A stretch of DNA of 64,000 nt from Pseudomonas anuradhapurensis (GCF_014269225.2 NZ_CP077097.1:4289001-4353000), one strand, 5' to 3'; positions 45,636 to 56,147 are shown, numbered from the stretch's first letter. Program-made: numbers and translations. The notes: generated from the sequence alone by a model not told the origin.

Positions 45636-45735
45636 CGATTTTCCTAATGACGGATCAGCGCTATTTGTTTTTCTTATACAACCCGTTTCCCCACAATAGC
45701 CAGCATCTTTTCTCGACATTCATGGAGAGCGGGCC

Positions 45736-46335
45736 ATGTGGCAAAGCTATCTCAACGGCATGCTGGTGGCCTTCGGCCTGATCATGGCCATCGGCGCCCA
45801 GAACGCCTTCGTCCTCGCCCAGAGCCTGCGCCGCGAGCATCACCTGCCGGTGGCGGCGCTGTGCATCCTGTGTGATGCGATCCTGGTGGCGGCCGGGGTG
45901 TTCGGCCTGGCCACCGTGCTGGCGCACAACCCGACCTTGCTGGCGGTCGCCCGCTGGGGCGGCGCGGTATTCCTGGTCTGGTATGGCGCCAAGGCGTTAC
46001 GCAGCGCCTGTTCCAGGCAGAGCCTGCAGCACCAGCAAGGCCAGGGCGCGCGGTCACGCCGTGCAGTGCTGCTCAGCGCCTTGGCGGTGACCCTGCTGAA
46101 CCCGCACGTGTATCTCGACACGGTGTTGCTGATCGGCTCGCTGGGGGCCCAGCAGACTGCGCCTGGGGCCTATGTGGCCGGGGCTGCCAGCGCCTCGCTG
46201 GTGTGGTTCTCGACCCTGGCGATCGGCGCGGCCTGGCTGGCGCCGTGGCTGGCACGGCCAGCGACCTGGCGCATGCTCGACCTGATGGTCGCCGTCATGA
46301 TGTTCGCGGTGGCGGCGCAGTTGGTCTTCAACTGA
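45736..46335 (+). CDS. argO: LysE/ArgO-family amino acid exporter
   Basis: 199 aa with about six transmembrane helices. It has LIMAIGAQNAFVLAQSLRREH in the first helix pair, the family hallmark GAQNAF, and VTLLNPHVYLDTVLLIGSLG in the middle. It exports basic amino acids such as arginine or lysine, driven by the proton motive force. It is divergent from argP, which is expected to activate it. GGAGAG lies upstream of the ATG. Confidence 0.9.
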   Translation: MWQSYLNGMLVAFGLIMAIGAQNAFVLAQSLRREHHLPVAALCILCDAILVAAGVFGLATVLAHNPTLLAVARWGGAVFLVWYGAKALRSACSRQSLQHQQGQGARSRRAVLLSALAVTLLNPHVYLDTVLLIGSLGAQQTAPGAYVAGAASASLVWFSTLAIGAAWLAPWLARPATWRMLDLMVAVMMFAVAAQLVFN

Positions 46336-46357
46336 GTCTGTGCCTGGCATTTTCATC

Positions 46358-46595
46358 GCTGGCAGAATCGCGCGCCGCCCGCGCGGCGCATCGCGAGCTG
46401 CGCTCGCTCCTACGTTTGTTTCTAGCCAGTAACGCCTGTGGCAGGCGCGCGACCGCCTGGTTGGTCCGACGTGATATCACGCCATGCGCCAACGCGTCCG
46501 CGCGCAAATCCCACAGGAACAATTGGCCCGAAACAAACGTGGGAGCAAGCGCAGCTCGCGATGCGCCGCGCGGGCGGCGCTCGATTTCACAGGCG
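46358..46595. repeat. Large imperfect palindrome (about 240 bp) upstream of sodB
   Basis: The arms are inverted copies over about 57 nt: from CGCCGCCCGCGCGGCGCATC to CTCCTACGTTTGTTTC on the left, mirrored by GAAACAAACGTGGGAGC to GCGCCGCGCGGGCGGCGC on the right. Homology weakens toward a perfect central palindrome GTGATATCAC (46471-46480). The dyad axis is at about 46475. No ORF is credible inside. It resembles a MITE or an oversized REPIN. It fills most of the 469-bp gap before sodB; the rest (46596-46804) carries a TATGAT -10-like box at 46696-46701 and the sodB ribosome site. Confidence 0.75.
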
Positions 46596-46804
46596 ACGGA
46601 CAGGTTGCGGCGAGCACCACTGGTCAACACAGCCCAACCGCTCTGGAACCTCTATTCCCTATCTTTGTTGCGTGGTTATGCGCCGGGCCCGGTGCTATGA
46701 TCCAGCCCTTGCGTCGCAAAGAGTACAATCTCGCTGACGCTGATCGGGCCGCCCGTGATCGGCCTTGCGCAAACCGCAAACAGACCTGAATCAGGAGATC
46801 CACC

Positions 46805-47401
46805 ATGGCTTTTGAATTGCCGCCGCTGCCGTACGCCCACGATGCCCTGCAGCCGCACATCTCCAAGGAAACCCTGGAGTATCACCACGACAAGCACCAC
46901 AACACCTATGTCGTGAACCTGAACAACCTGGTCCCAGGCACCGAATTCGAAGGCAAGACCCTGGAAGAGATCGTCAAGAGCTCTTCGGGCGGCATCTTCA
47001 ACAACGCCGCTCAAGTCTGGAACCACACCTTCTACTGGAACTGCCTGTCGCCAAACGCCGGTGGCCAGCCGACCGGTGCCCTGGCTGACGCCATCAACGC
47101 CGCTTTCGGTTCCTTCGACAAGTTCAAGGAAGAGTTCACCAAGACTTCGGTTGGCACCTTCGGTTCCGGCTGGGGCTGGCTGGTGAAGAAGGCCGACGGT
47201 TCCCTGGCCCTGGCCAGCACCATCGGCGCTGGCTGCCCGCTGACCAGCGGCGACACCCCGCTGCTGACCTGCGACGTCTGGGAACACGCCTACTACATCG
47301 ACTACCGCAACCTGCGTCCGAAGTACGTCGAGGCGTTCTGGAACCTGGTCAACTGGGCTTTCGTTGCCGAACAGTTCGAAGGCAAGACCTTCAAGGCCTG
47401 A
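46805..47401 (+). CDS. sodB: Iron superoxide dismutase SodB
   Basis: 198 aa. The metal ligands are His27, His74, Asp157 and His161, all present ([24 protein letters not shown]). Gln70 in NNAAQVWNH marks the Fe-type. It dismutates superoxide in the cytoplasm. AGGAG lies upstream of the ATG and a strong terminator follows. It is monocistronic. Confidence 0.97.
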   Translation: MAFELPPLPYAHDALQPHISKETLEYHHDKHHNTYVVNLNNLVPGTEFEGKTLEEIVKSSSGGIFNNAAQVWNHTFYWNCLSPNAGGQPTGALADAINAAFGSFDKFKEEFTKTSVGTFGSGWGWLVKKADGSLALASTIGAGCPLTSGDTPLLTCDVWEHAYYIDYRNLRPKYVEAFWNLVNWAFVAEQFEGKTFKA

Positions 47402-47456
47402 GTCATCCGGCCTTGAGCAGGAAGCCCGGCATCTGCGCCGGGCCTCTTGCCACAAA

Positions 47457-47489
47457 CCGATGCCAGTCTCCCTGGCATCGGTTTTTTTT
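47457..47489 (+). terminator. Terminator after sodB
   Basis: CCGATGCCAG (47457-47466), loop TCTCC, CTGGCATCGG (47472-47481), then eight T residues. A second GC stem (GCCCGGC/GCCGGGC, about 47423-47442) precedes it. Confidence 0.93.
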
Positions 47490-47523
47490 CAGGGCGTTGG
47501 CAGGGGCTCGGCGCGCAGGGCTG

Positions 47524-48273
47524 TCATGACACGTACTGATCAAGCCAGCCAAGGCTATCCGCAGTAGCCCCCGCAGGCCGGTATTCACACCCGACCCACC
47601 CCGCATAGCCGCGCTGGTCCAGCATCGTGAACAACCCGGCAATGTCCATCTGCCCTGTCCCCGGCTGATGCCGCCCCGGACAATCGGCTACCTGCACATG
47701 CACCGTCCGCGCAAAGAACTGCTCCAGCATATCGGCAGCATTCCCGGTCAGCACCTGCGCATGGTAAAGATCAAAGATCAGCCCGACACTCGCATGCGCC
47801 TCCAGCACCTGCTGTGCCTTGCTGAAGTCGGCCATGTAGTATCCGGGCATTTCCTGCGCGCAGATCACCTCGATCAACGGCCGCAGCCCCTGGTCCTCGA
47901 AGTACTTCACGGCATAGTCAAGGTTGCTCGCGTACACTTTGCCGGCGCCCTCATCATGGGTTATGCCGGACATCAGGTGTACATCCGCACACGCCAATGT
48001 GCGGGCATAGCTGACCGCCTGCCGCAACCCGTCACGGAACTCGGCTTCCTTGCCCGCCACCGCAGCGAGGCCCTTGGCAACGCCAGCCGGTGCAGCAAAC
48101 TGGACCAATGGCAAGGCATGCTGCGCCAGTTGATCAGCCAGCTGGCTCGCATCGAACTCGTAGGGCGAGGGAAATTCTACCGCGCGAAATCCAGCAGCAG
48201 CGGCGGCTTCGATACGCTGCAGAAAAGGCAGTTCGTTGAACTGGAAGCCAAGGTGAGCATTGAATTTGAGCAT
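47524..48273 (-). CDS. hyi: Hydroxypyruvate isomerase-like TIM-barrel protein
   Basis: 249 aa of the AP endonuclease 2/xylose isomerase-like superfamily. It has MLKFNAHLGFQFNELPFLQRIEAAAAAGFRAVEFPSPYEF at the start and the metal-site Glu/Asp/His residues in PLIEVICAQEMPGYY, GLIFDLYHAQV and VHVQVADCPGRHQPGTG. The best family match is Hyi (EC 5.3.1.22) or the related OtnI 2-oxotetronate isomerase. No gcl, glxR or otn genes are beside it, so its pathway here is not shown. It is a single gene on the opposite strand from sodB and bifA. Confidence 0.83.
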   Translation of the reverse strand: MLKFNAHLGFQFNELPFLQRIEAAAAAGFRAVEFPSPYEFDASQLADQLAQHALPLVQFAAPAGVAKGLAAVAGKEAEFRDGLRQAVSYARTLACADVHLMSGITHDEGAGKVYASNLDYAVKYFEDQGLRPLIEVICAQEMPGYYMADFSKAQQVLEAHASVGLIFDLYHAQVLTGNAADMLEQFFARTVHVQVADCPGRHQPGTGQMDIAGLFTMLDQRGYAGWVGCEYRPAGATADSLGWLDQYVS

Positions 48274-48505
48274 GCGTACACATCCATCCTGGAAAAAACG
48301 TTCGTTAATTCAAAGGCTGAGTCGCGCCCCCCGCAAAACGCTTGCTCAGCCCGCATACCACGCTAACATCAAACCTTTGGAAGATTGATACAGCGCATTC
48401 AAGTTGCGGGGTCAGGCAACCGATACACTGCTCATGATCGGCCGGTAGTGTATCGTCATCGATGATGGCAAAATGATGCCATGCGCATGGATTAAGGAAA
48501 CCCCA

Positions 48506-50560
48506 TTGAAGCTGGAATTGCGGAACAGCTTGTCGGTCAAGTTGCTCAGGGTCGTGTTGCTGTCGGCGCTGGCGGTCGGCGTCGTGCTCAGCTGTGCGCA
48601 AATCATCTATGACACCTACAAGACCCGCCAGGCCGTGAACAACGATGCCCAGCGCATCCTCGACATGTTCCGCGACCCTTCGACCCAGGCGGTGTACAGC
48701 CTCGACCGCGAAATGGGCATGCAGGTTATGGAAGGCCTGTTCCAGGATGAATCGGTGCGCATGGCCTCCATCGGCCACCCCAACGAAACCATGCTGGCCG
48801 AAAAGTCCCGTCCGCTGCAGGACATGGCCATGCGCTGGCTGACCGACCTGATCCTCGGCCAAGAACGCACCTATACCACGCAACTGGTCGGCCGCGGCCC
48901 CTTCAGCGAATATTATGGCGACCTCAGCATCACCCTCGACACCTCGGCCTACGGCAAGGATTTCCTGATCAACGCGGTGATCATCTTCATTTCCGGCGTG
49001 CTGCGGGCCCTGGCCATGGGCCTGGTGCTGTATCTGGTCTACCACTGGCTGCTGACCAAGCCACTGTCGAAGATCATCGAGCATCTCACCCAGATCAACC
49101 CCGACCGCCCCAGCCAGCACCAGTTGCCGCTGCTCAAGGGCCATGAAAAGAATGAGCTGGGCCTGTGGGTGAATACCGCCAACCAGTTGCTGGCCTCGAT
49201 CGAGCGCAACACCCACTTGCGCCACGAGGCGGAAAACAGCCTGCAACGCATGGCCCAGTACGATTTCCTCACTGGCTTGCCCAACCGCCAGCAGTTGCAG
49301 CAGCAATTGGACAAGATCCTCGTCGACGGCGGCCGTCTGCAACACCGCGTGGCCGTGCTGTGCGTGGGCCTGGACGACTTCAAGGGTATCAACGAGCAGT
49401 TCAGCTACCAGGTCGGCGACCAGCTGCTGCTGGCCCTGGCCGACCGCCTGCGCGCCCACAGTGGCCGCCTGGGCGCCCTGGCACGGCTGGGCGGCGACCA
49501 GTTCGCCCTGGTCCAGGCGAATATCGAGCAACCCTACGAGGCGGCGGAACTTGCGCAAAGCATCCTCGATGACCTGGAAGTACCGTTCGACCTCGACCAC
49601 CATCAGCAGATCCGCCTGCGCGCCACCATCGGCATCACCCTGTTCCCCGAAGACGGCGACAGCACCGAAAAGCTGCTGCAGAAAGCCGAACAGACCATGA
49701 CCCTGGCCAAGGCCCGTTCGCGTAACCGCTACCAGTTCTACATCGCCAGCGTCGACAGCGAGATGCGCCGACGCCGCGAGCTGGAAAAGGACCTTCGCGA
49801 AGCGCTGCCGCGCAACCAGCTATATCTGGTGTACCAACCACAGATCAGCTACCGCGACCACCGGGTGGTCGGTGTCGAGGCACTGCTGCGCTGGCAGCAC
49901 CCGGAGCTGGGCATGGTGCCACCAGACCAGTTCATTCCCCTGGCCGAACAGAATGGCAGCATCATCGGCATTGGCGAATGGGTGCTCGACCAGGCCTGCC
50001 GGCAATTGCGCGAATGGCATGACATGGGCTTCAGCGACCTGCGCATGGCGGTCAACCTGTCCACCGTGCAACTGCACCACAACGAGCTGCCGCGGGTGGT
50101 CAACAACCTGCTGCAGGCCTACCGCCTGCCCCCGCGCAGCCTGGAGCTGGAGGTGACCGAAACCGGCCTGATGGAAGACATCAGTACCGCCGCCCAGCAC
50201 CTGCTGAGCCTGCGCCGCTCCGGGGCGCTGATTGCCATCGACGACTTCGGCACCGGCTACTCGTCGCTCAGCTACCTGAAATCGCTGCCACTGGACAAGA
50301 TCAAGATCGACAAGAGCTTCGTCCAGGACCTGCTGGACGACGATGACGACGCCACCATCGTTCGTGCAATCATCCAGCTGGGCAAAAGCCTGGGCATGCA
50401 GGTGATTGCCGAAGGCGTGGAAACCGCCGAGCAGGAAACCTATATCGTTGCCCAGGGTTGCCATGAGGGCCAGGGCTATCACTACAGCAAACCGCTGTCG
50501 GCCCGAGAGCTGACCAACTTCCTCAAACAGGCGCAGCGCAACCAGGTCTCGATGTCCTGA
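48506..50560 (+). CDS. bifA: c-di-GMP phosphodiesterase BifA (degenerate GGDEF + EAL)
   Basis: 684 aa from TTG 48506. This start has AAGGA 8 nt upstream; in-frame ATGs at 48473 and 48476 have none. There are two transmembrane helices (about 14-33 and 150-172) around a periplasmic sensor region, then a linker, a GGDEF domain with GGDQF in place of GGDEF, and an intact EAL domain (VEALLRWQHPE, AVNLS, EVTETGLM, DDFGTGYSS, KIDKSF, EGVE). BifA lowers c-di-GMP, favouring swarming and biofilm dispersal; GGDQF-type degenerate sites are its hallmark. By recall it lies between sodB and the imelysin cluster in P. aeruginosa and P. putida, as here. Confidence 0.92.
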   Translation: MKLELRNSLSVKLLRVVLLSALAVGVVLSCAQIIYDTYKTRQAVNNDAQRILDMFRDPSTQAVYSLDREMGMQVMEGLFQDESVRMASIGHPNETMLAEKSRPLQDMAMRWLTDLILGQERTYTTQLVGRGPFSEYYGDLSITLDTSAYGKDFLINAVIIFISGVLRALAMGLVLYLVYHWLLTKPLSKIIEHLTQINPDRPSQHQLPLLKGHEKNELGLWVNTANQLLASIERNTHLRHEAENSLQRMAQYDFLTGLPNRQQLQQQLDKILVDGGRLQHRVAVLCVGLDDFKGINEQFSYQVGDQLLLALADRLRAHSGRLGALARLGGDQFALVQANIEQPYEAAELAQSILDDLEVPFDLDHHQQIRLRATIGITLFPEDGDSTEKLLQKAEQTMTLAKARSRNRYQFYIASVDSEMRRRRELEKDLREALPRNQLYLVYQPQISYRDHRVVGVEALLRWQHPELGMVPPDQFIPLAEQNGSIIGIGEWVLDQACRQLREWHDMGFSDLRMAVNLSTVQLHHNELPRVVNNLLQAYRLPPRSLELEVTETGLMEDISTAAQHLLSLRRSGALIAIDDFGTGYSSLSYLKSLPLDKIKIDKSFVQDLLDDDDDATIVRAIIQLGKSLGMQVIAEGVETAEQETYIVAQGCHEGQGYHYSKPLSARELTNFLKQAQRNQVSMS

Positions 50561-50626
50561 AGTTACCCCCGGGCATCCGCGGGCCGTGAGTGATATTCGC
50601 GCAATTTACATACCCGCCCCTTTACA

Positions 50627-50645
50627 GCAAATGCAAATCTTTCGC
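50627..50645 (+). promoter_or_regulatory. Fur-box-like site upstream of the imelysin operon
   Basis: GCAAATGCAAATCTTTCGC matches the 19-bp Fur consensus GATAATGATAATCATTATC at 12 positions and has ATGC/GCAT half-site symmetry. It is 75 bp upstream of the first imelysin gene. An experimental test is needed to call it a real Fur site. Confidence 0.45.
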
Positions 50646-50719
50646 ATGATGTTGTAGTTTCGCGTGCCACGGCGCACGGTCTCCCCCTTGGTCCAACCAC
50701 ACGACGCAGGAAACCAACA

Positions 50720-52057
<1,338 letters not shown>

Positions 52058-52080
52058 TCTGCCAACCGCGCTTCACCCGG

Positions 52081-52107
52081 ACGCCCGGCCTTGTGCCGGG
52101 CGTTTTC
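52081..52107 (+). terminator. Terminator after the first imelysin gene
   Basis: ACGCCCGGC (52081-52089), 5-nt loop, GCCGGGCGT (52095-52103), then TTTTCGTTT. Confidence 0.85.
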
Positions 52108-52301
52108 GTTTGCCTGGCAATCGCAATGGTGGCAACGACAACCTGATCGTCAGCCCGGTCAACCGACAATTCGAGCTGGACATGGCCTGACCTGTTTTAT
52201 GCGGCGACGATTTCATCAAGCAAACGCAAATTGCTCTTATTCAAAGATCCTGGGCCTGCTAAGCTTGCACGCCGGTTTTTCGCTCACGCCCAGGATCCTC
52301 G

Positions 52302-53729
52302 ATGTCCTCGTCGCTGTTTCGACTCTCTCCCCTGCTGCTGGCCTTTGCCCTCGCCGCCTGTGACGACGCCCCGCGTTTCACCCAGGCCGAGCCCGGCGAA
52401 GCATTGTCGGCTGGCCAGGCGACCGTGCAGCGCAATGACCGCAACGCTTATTCCCTGCCCTCGGCCAACCTCTCGCCCGAACGGCGCCTGGACTTCGCCG
52501 TGGGCAACAGTTTCTTCCGCAACCCCTGGGTCATCGCGCCGTCCACCACCACTGCACGTGACGGCCTGGGCCCCCTGTTCAACACCAATGCCTGCCAGAA
52601 CTGCCACGTGCGCGACGGCCGCGGCCACCCGCCAGAGCCGGGCGACAGCAACGCAGTGTCGATGCTGGTGCGCCTGTCGATCCCCGACCAGCCGTACCTG
52701 GCCAAGGTGGTCGAGCGCCTCGGCGTGGTGCCGGAGCCGGTCTATGGCACCCAGTTGCAGGACATGGCCATCCCCGGCGTGCCCCCGGAAGGCAAGGTCC
52801 GGGTCAGCTATACCCAGGAAACGCTGGCGTTCAAGGATGGCTACCAGGTCGAACTGCGCAAGCCGGCCCTGCAGATCACCCAGCTTGGCTATGGCGTGAT
52901 GCACCCCGACACGCGCTTTTCGGCACGCGTGGCACCGCCGATGATCGGCCTTGGCCTGCTCGAAGCCATCCCCGAAGCCGACCTGCTGGCCAATGAAGAC
53001 CCGGACGACCGCAACCACGACGGTATCCGCGGGCGCGCCAACCGGGTATGGGACGACGCCCTGGGCAAGACCGTGGTCGGCCGCTTCGGCTGGAAGGCCG
53101 GGCAGCCCAACGTCAACCAGCAGAACGTGCATGCCTTTGCCGGCGACATGGGCCTGACCACCACGCTGCAGCCCAACGACGATTGCACCCCGGCCCAGGC
53201 CGCCTGCCTGGCCGCAGCCAACGGCGATGGCGCCGGCGGCGAGAAGGAAGTCAGCGACAACATTCTGCGCCTGGTCACCTTCTACACCCGCAACCTGGCC
53301 GTGCCGGCGCGCCGCGATGTGGGCTCGCCAGAGGTACTGGCAGGCAAGAACCTGTTCTACCAGGCCGGCTGCCAGGGCTGCCACACACCGCAGTTCACCA
53401 CTGCCGCCAATGCCGCCGAGCCGGAGCTGGCCAACCAGCTGATCCGCCCCTACAGCGACCTGCTGCTGCATGACATGGGCCCGGGCCTGGCCGACGAACG
53501 TACCGAATTCGCCGCCAACGGCCAGGACTGGCGCACCCCGCCATTGTGGGGTATCGGCCTGAGCGAAACGGTCAGTGGCCACAGCCAGTTCCTGCATGAC
53601 GGCCGCGCCCGCAACCTGCTCGAAGCCGTGCTCTGGCACGGTGGCGAGGCCGAGGCTGCGCGCAATTTCGTCCTCACTTTCAATGCCGGGCAGCGCGCCG
53701 CGTTGCTGGCGTTCCTGAACTCACTTTAA
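52302..53729 (+). CDS. Di-haem cytochrome c peroxidase-like lipoprotein (DUF1111)
   Basis: 475 aa. The lipobox is LAAC (Cys20). There are two c-type haem sites: Cys98-Gln-Asn-Cys101-His102 and Cys357-Gln-Gly-Cys360-His361. The family is DUF1111 (thiol-oxidoreductase or MauG/CCP-like). It is expected in the periplasm or outer membrane, moving electrons. It is followed by the second imelysin gene after 20 bp and the DUF1513 gene 2 bp later, so these three form an operon. Its upstream gap contains no perfect Fur box; only weak A/T-rich candidates near 52220-52245 were seen. Confidence 0.9.
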   Translation: MSSSLFRLSPLLLAFALAACDDAPRFTQAEPGEALSAGQATVQRNDRNAYSLPSANLSPERRLDFAVGNSFFRNPWVIAPSTTTARDGLGPLFNTNACQNCHVRDGRGHPPEPGDSNAVSMLVRLSIPDQPYLAKVVERLGVVPEPVYGTQLQDMAIPGVPPEGKVRVSYTQETLAFKDGYQVELRKPALQITQLGYGVMHPDTRFSARVAPPMIGLGLLEAIPEADLLANEDPDDRNHDGIRGRANRVWDDALGKTVVGRFGWKAGQPNVNQQNVHAFAGDMGLTTTLQPNDDCTPAQAACLAAANGDGAGGEKEVSDNILRLVTFYTRNLAVPARRDVGSPEVLAGKNLFYQAGCQGCHTPQFTTAANAAEPELANQLIRPYSDLLLHDMGPGLADERTEFAANGQDWRTPPLWGIGLSETVSGHSQFLHDGRARNLLEAVLWHGGEAEAARNFVLTFNAGQRAALLAFLNSL

Positions 53730-53749
53730 AAAGCGCAAAGGAGCCGGGC

Positions 53750-54814
53750 ATGTTCCGACCCAAACTGTTGTTCACCAGCCTCGCCGCACTCGCCCTCGGC
53801 GCCTGCTCACCGCAGGATCCGCAAGCCGTGACCTCCGCTGCCATCGCCAAGCAGGTGATCCTGCCCACCTATAGCCGCTGGGTCGAAGCCGACCGCATGC
53901 TGGCCGCCAGCGCCCTGGCCTACTGCGAAGGCAAGGAAACCCTGGACAAGGCCCGTGCCGACTTCCTCAACGCGCAAAAGGCCTGGGCCGAGCTGCAACC
54001 GCTGCTGGTCGGCCCGCTGGCCGAAGGCAACCGCGCCTGGCAGGTACAGTTCTGGCCCGACAAGAAGAACCTGGTCGGTCGCCAGGTCGAGCAACTGGTC
54101 AACGCCGAGACACCGGTCGATGCCGCAGCGCTGGGCAAGGCCAGCGTCGTGGTGCGTGGCCTCTCGGCCTACGAGTACATCCTGTTCGACAGCAAGCCGG
54201 ACATCGCCACGGCCGAGCAGAAGGCCCGCTACTGCCCGCTGTTGGTGGCCATCGGCGAGCACCAGAAGGCGCTGGCCGAAGACATCCTCAAGAGCTGGAA
54301 CAGCACCGACGGCATGCTGTCGCAGATGACCAAGTTCCCCAACCAGCGCTACGCCGACTCCCATGAGGCGATTGCCGACCTGCTGCGTGCCCAGGTGACC
54401 GCGCTGGACAGCCTGAAGAAGAAGCTCGGCGCGCCGATGGGCCGCCAGAGCAAAGGCATCCCGCAGCCGCTGCAGGCCGAAGCCTGGCGCAGCCACAACT
54501 CGCTGAACAGCCTGCAGGCCAGCCTCAAGGCCGCCGAAGCGGTGTGGGTCGGGGTCGACAACCAGGGCCTGCGCGGCCTGCTGCCCAGCGACCAGAAAGC
54601 GCTGGCGGACAAGATCGACGATGCCTACGCGAGCGCGCTCAAACTGCTGGCCGACAACCACAAGACCCTGGGCGAACTGCTGGCCGACGACGCCGGCCAG
54701 CAGACCCTCAACCAGATCTACGACAGCCTCAACGTCGTCCACCGCCTGCACGAAGGCGACCTGGCCAAGGCGTTGAACATCCAGCTGGGCTTCAATGCCA
54801 ACGACGGTGACTGA
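53750..54814 (+). CDS. Second imelysin-family lipoprotein (GxSxxE variant)
   Basis: 354 aa with a lipobox ending ALGAC (Cys19) and an imelysin fold. The expected GxHxxE is changed to GLSAYE, so the histidine is replaced by serine. Also present are EGNRAWQVQFWPDKKN and the terminal helix bundle with LNVVHRLHEGDLAK. It forms an operon with the DUF1111 gene (20 bp upstream) and DUF1513 gene (2 bp downstream). AAAGGAG lies 8 nt upstream of the ATG. It may have a structural or partner role, with the first imelysin as the metal-binding copy (inference). Confidence 0.88.
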   Translation: MFRPKLLFTSLAALALGACSPQDPQAVTSAAIAKQVILPTYSRWVEADRMLAASALAYCEGKETLDKARADFLNAQKAWAELQPLLVGPLAEGNRAWQVQFWPDKKNLVGRQVEQLVNAETPVDAAALGKASVVVRGLSAYEYILFDSKPDIATAEQKARYCPLLVAIGEHQKALAEDILKSWNSTDGMLSQMTKFPNQRYADSHEAIADLLRAQVTALDSLKKKLGAPMGRQSKGIPQPLQAEAWRSHNSLNSLQASLKAAEAVWVGVDNQGLRGLLPSDQKALADKIDDAYASALKLLADNHKTLGELLADDAGQQTLNQIYDSLNVVHRLHEGDLAKALNIQLGFNANDGD

Positions 54815-54816
54815 TC

Positions 54817-55914
54817 ATGCTGCGACGCCAGGCGCTCAAACTCGGTAGCGTATTGCTCAGCGCCCTCACCCTGGGCGGCTGGAGCCTGTTCCGCAACAAA
54901 GGCAGCGAACCGCTGCTGCTGTCGGCGCGTGACGACGGCGATGGCAAGCACTATGCGGTCGGGTTCCGCCTGGACGGCACCCAGGTGTTCAGCACCCAGG
55001 TCGCCCAGCGTTGCCATGCCATCATCCATCACCCGCAGTTGCCGATCGCCCTGTTCGTCGCCCGCCGCCCCGGTACCGAAAGCTACCTGGTCGACCTGCG
55101 CGACGGGCGCCTGTTGCAGACTGTCCACGCGCAACCGAACCGGCACTTCTACGGCCATGCGGTGGTGCACAAGAGTGGCGAATGGCTGTACGCCACCGAG
55201 AACGACACCACCGACCCGGGGCGTGGCGTCCTCGGCGTATACCGCTTCGAAGGCGAACGCCTGGTGCACAGCGGCGAGCTTCCGACCCACGGCATCGGCC
55301 CGCACGAGCTGGCCTGGCTGCCGGACGGCGAGACGCTGGTGGTGGCCAACGGTGGTATCCGCACCGAAGCCGAAAGCCGGGTGGAGATGAACCTCGACGC
55401 CATGGAGCCGAGCCTGGTGCTGATGCAGCGCGACGGCACCCTGCTGAGCAAGGAAACCTTGGCCCAGCAGATGAACAGCGTGCGCCACCTGGCGGTGGGT
55501 AGCGACGGCACAATCGCCGCATGCCAGCAATTCATGGGCGCTGCCGACGAAACCGCCGAGCTGCTGGCGATCAAGCGCCCAGGCGAGCCGCTCCGGGCCT
55601 TCCCGGTAGCGGAGCGGCAGTTGCAGGCCATGGCCCAGTACACCGCCAGTGTCGCCATCCACAGCGAATTGCGGCTGGTCGCACTGACCGCGCCACGGGC
55701 CAACCGCCTGTTCGTCTGGGACCTGGACAGCGGCGCGGTGCGGCTGGACGCACCGATGCCCGATTGCGCCGGGGTCGGCGCGGTACAGGACGGTTTCGTG
55801 GTCACCTCCGGGCAGGGCCGTTGCCGCTTCTATGATTGCCGCAAGGCCGAACTGGTCGGGCAACCACTGAACCTGCCGTCCGGTTTCTGGGACAACCACC
55901 TGCATCTGGTCTGA
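54817..55914 (+). CDS. DUF1513 beta-propeller-like exported protein
   Basis: 365 aa. The N-terminus is Tat-like (LRRQALKLGS, twin arginine plus hydrophobic stretch to residue 22), so it may be exported folded. The rest shows repeated strands with sequence such as HFYGHAVVHKSGEWLYATEND and HGIGPHELAWLPDGETLVVANGG, as in YVTN/WD-like propellers. It is the last gene of the DUF1111-imelysin operon. The function is unknown; cofactor binding is suggested only by the Tat signal. Confidence 0.87.
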   Translation: MLRRQALKLGSVLLSALTLGGWSLFRNKGSEPLLLSARDDGDGKHYAVGFRLDGTQVFSTQVAQRCHAIIHHPQLPIALFVARRPGTESYLVDLRDGRLLQTVHAQPNRHFYGHAVVHKSGEWLYATENDTTDPGRGVLGVYRFEGERLVHSGELPTHGIGPHELAWLPDGETLVVANGGIRTEAESRVEMNLDAMEPSLVLMQRDGTLLSKETLAQQMNSVRHLAVGSDGTIAACQQFMGAADETAELLAIKRPGEPLRAFPVAERQLQAMAQYTASVAIHSELRLVALTAPRANRLFVWDLDSGAVRLDAPMPDCAGVGAVQDGFVVTSGQGRCRFYDCRKAELVGQPLNLPSGFWDNHLHLV

Positions 55915-55928
55915 TTTTGGTGCTGCCT

Positions 55929-56031
55929 GCACCGGCCTCTTCGCGGGCACGCCCGCTCCCACAGGGGCCGCGCAATCAGCGGGTTACGCGGTCTCTGTGG
56001 GAGCGGGCGTGCCCGCGAAGAGGCCGGCACA
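55929..56031. repeat. REPIN between the imelysin operon and mexV
   Basis: Left arm 55929-55965 (GCACCGGCCTCTTCGCGGGC...CCCACAGG) and right arm 55994-56031 (CTGTGGGAGCGGGCGTGCCC...GAGGCCGGC). Complementary over more than 30 nt. Confidence 0.88.
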
Positions 56032-56147
56032 GGCATCGCACTCCCCTTCCTGCAGAAAACAGTCGATAATCCCCCCCATCCACACGTGGGCAGGAACGCC
56101 CGTTGTCGTGTCCAAACGAATAACAACTGCATCCAAGGAAACGGACT

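Noticed and set aside
52190..52260. Fur box before the DUF1111 gene
   Set aside because: The best 19-mer matches only about 9 positions, close to chance in an AT-rich patch, so I did not list it as a feature.
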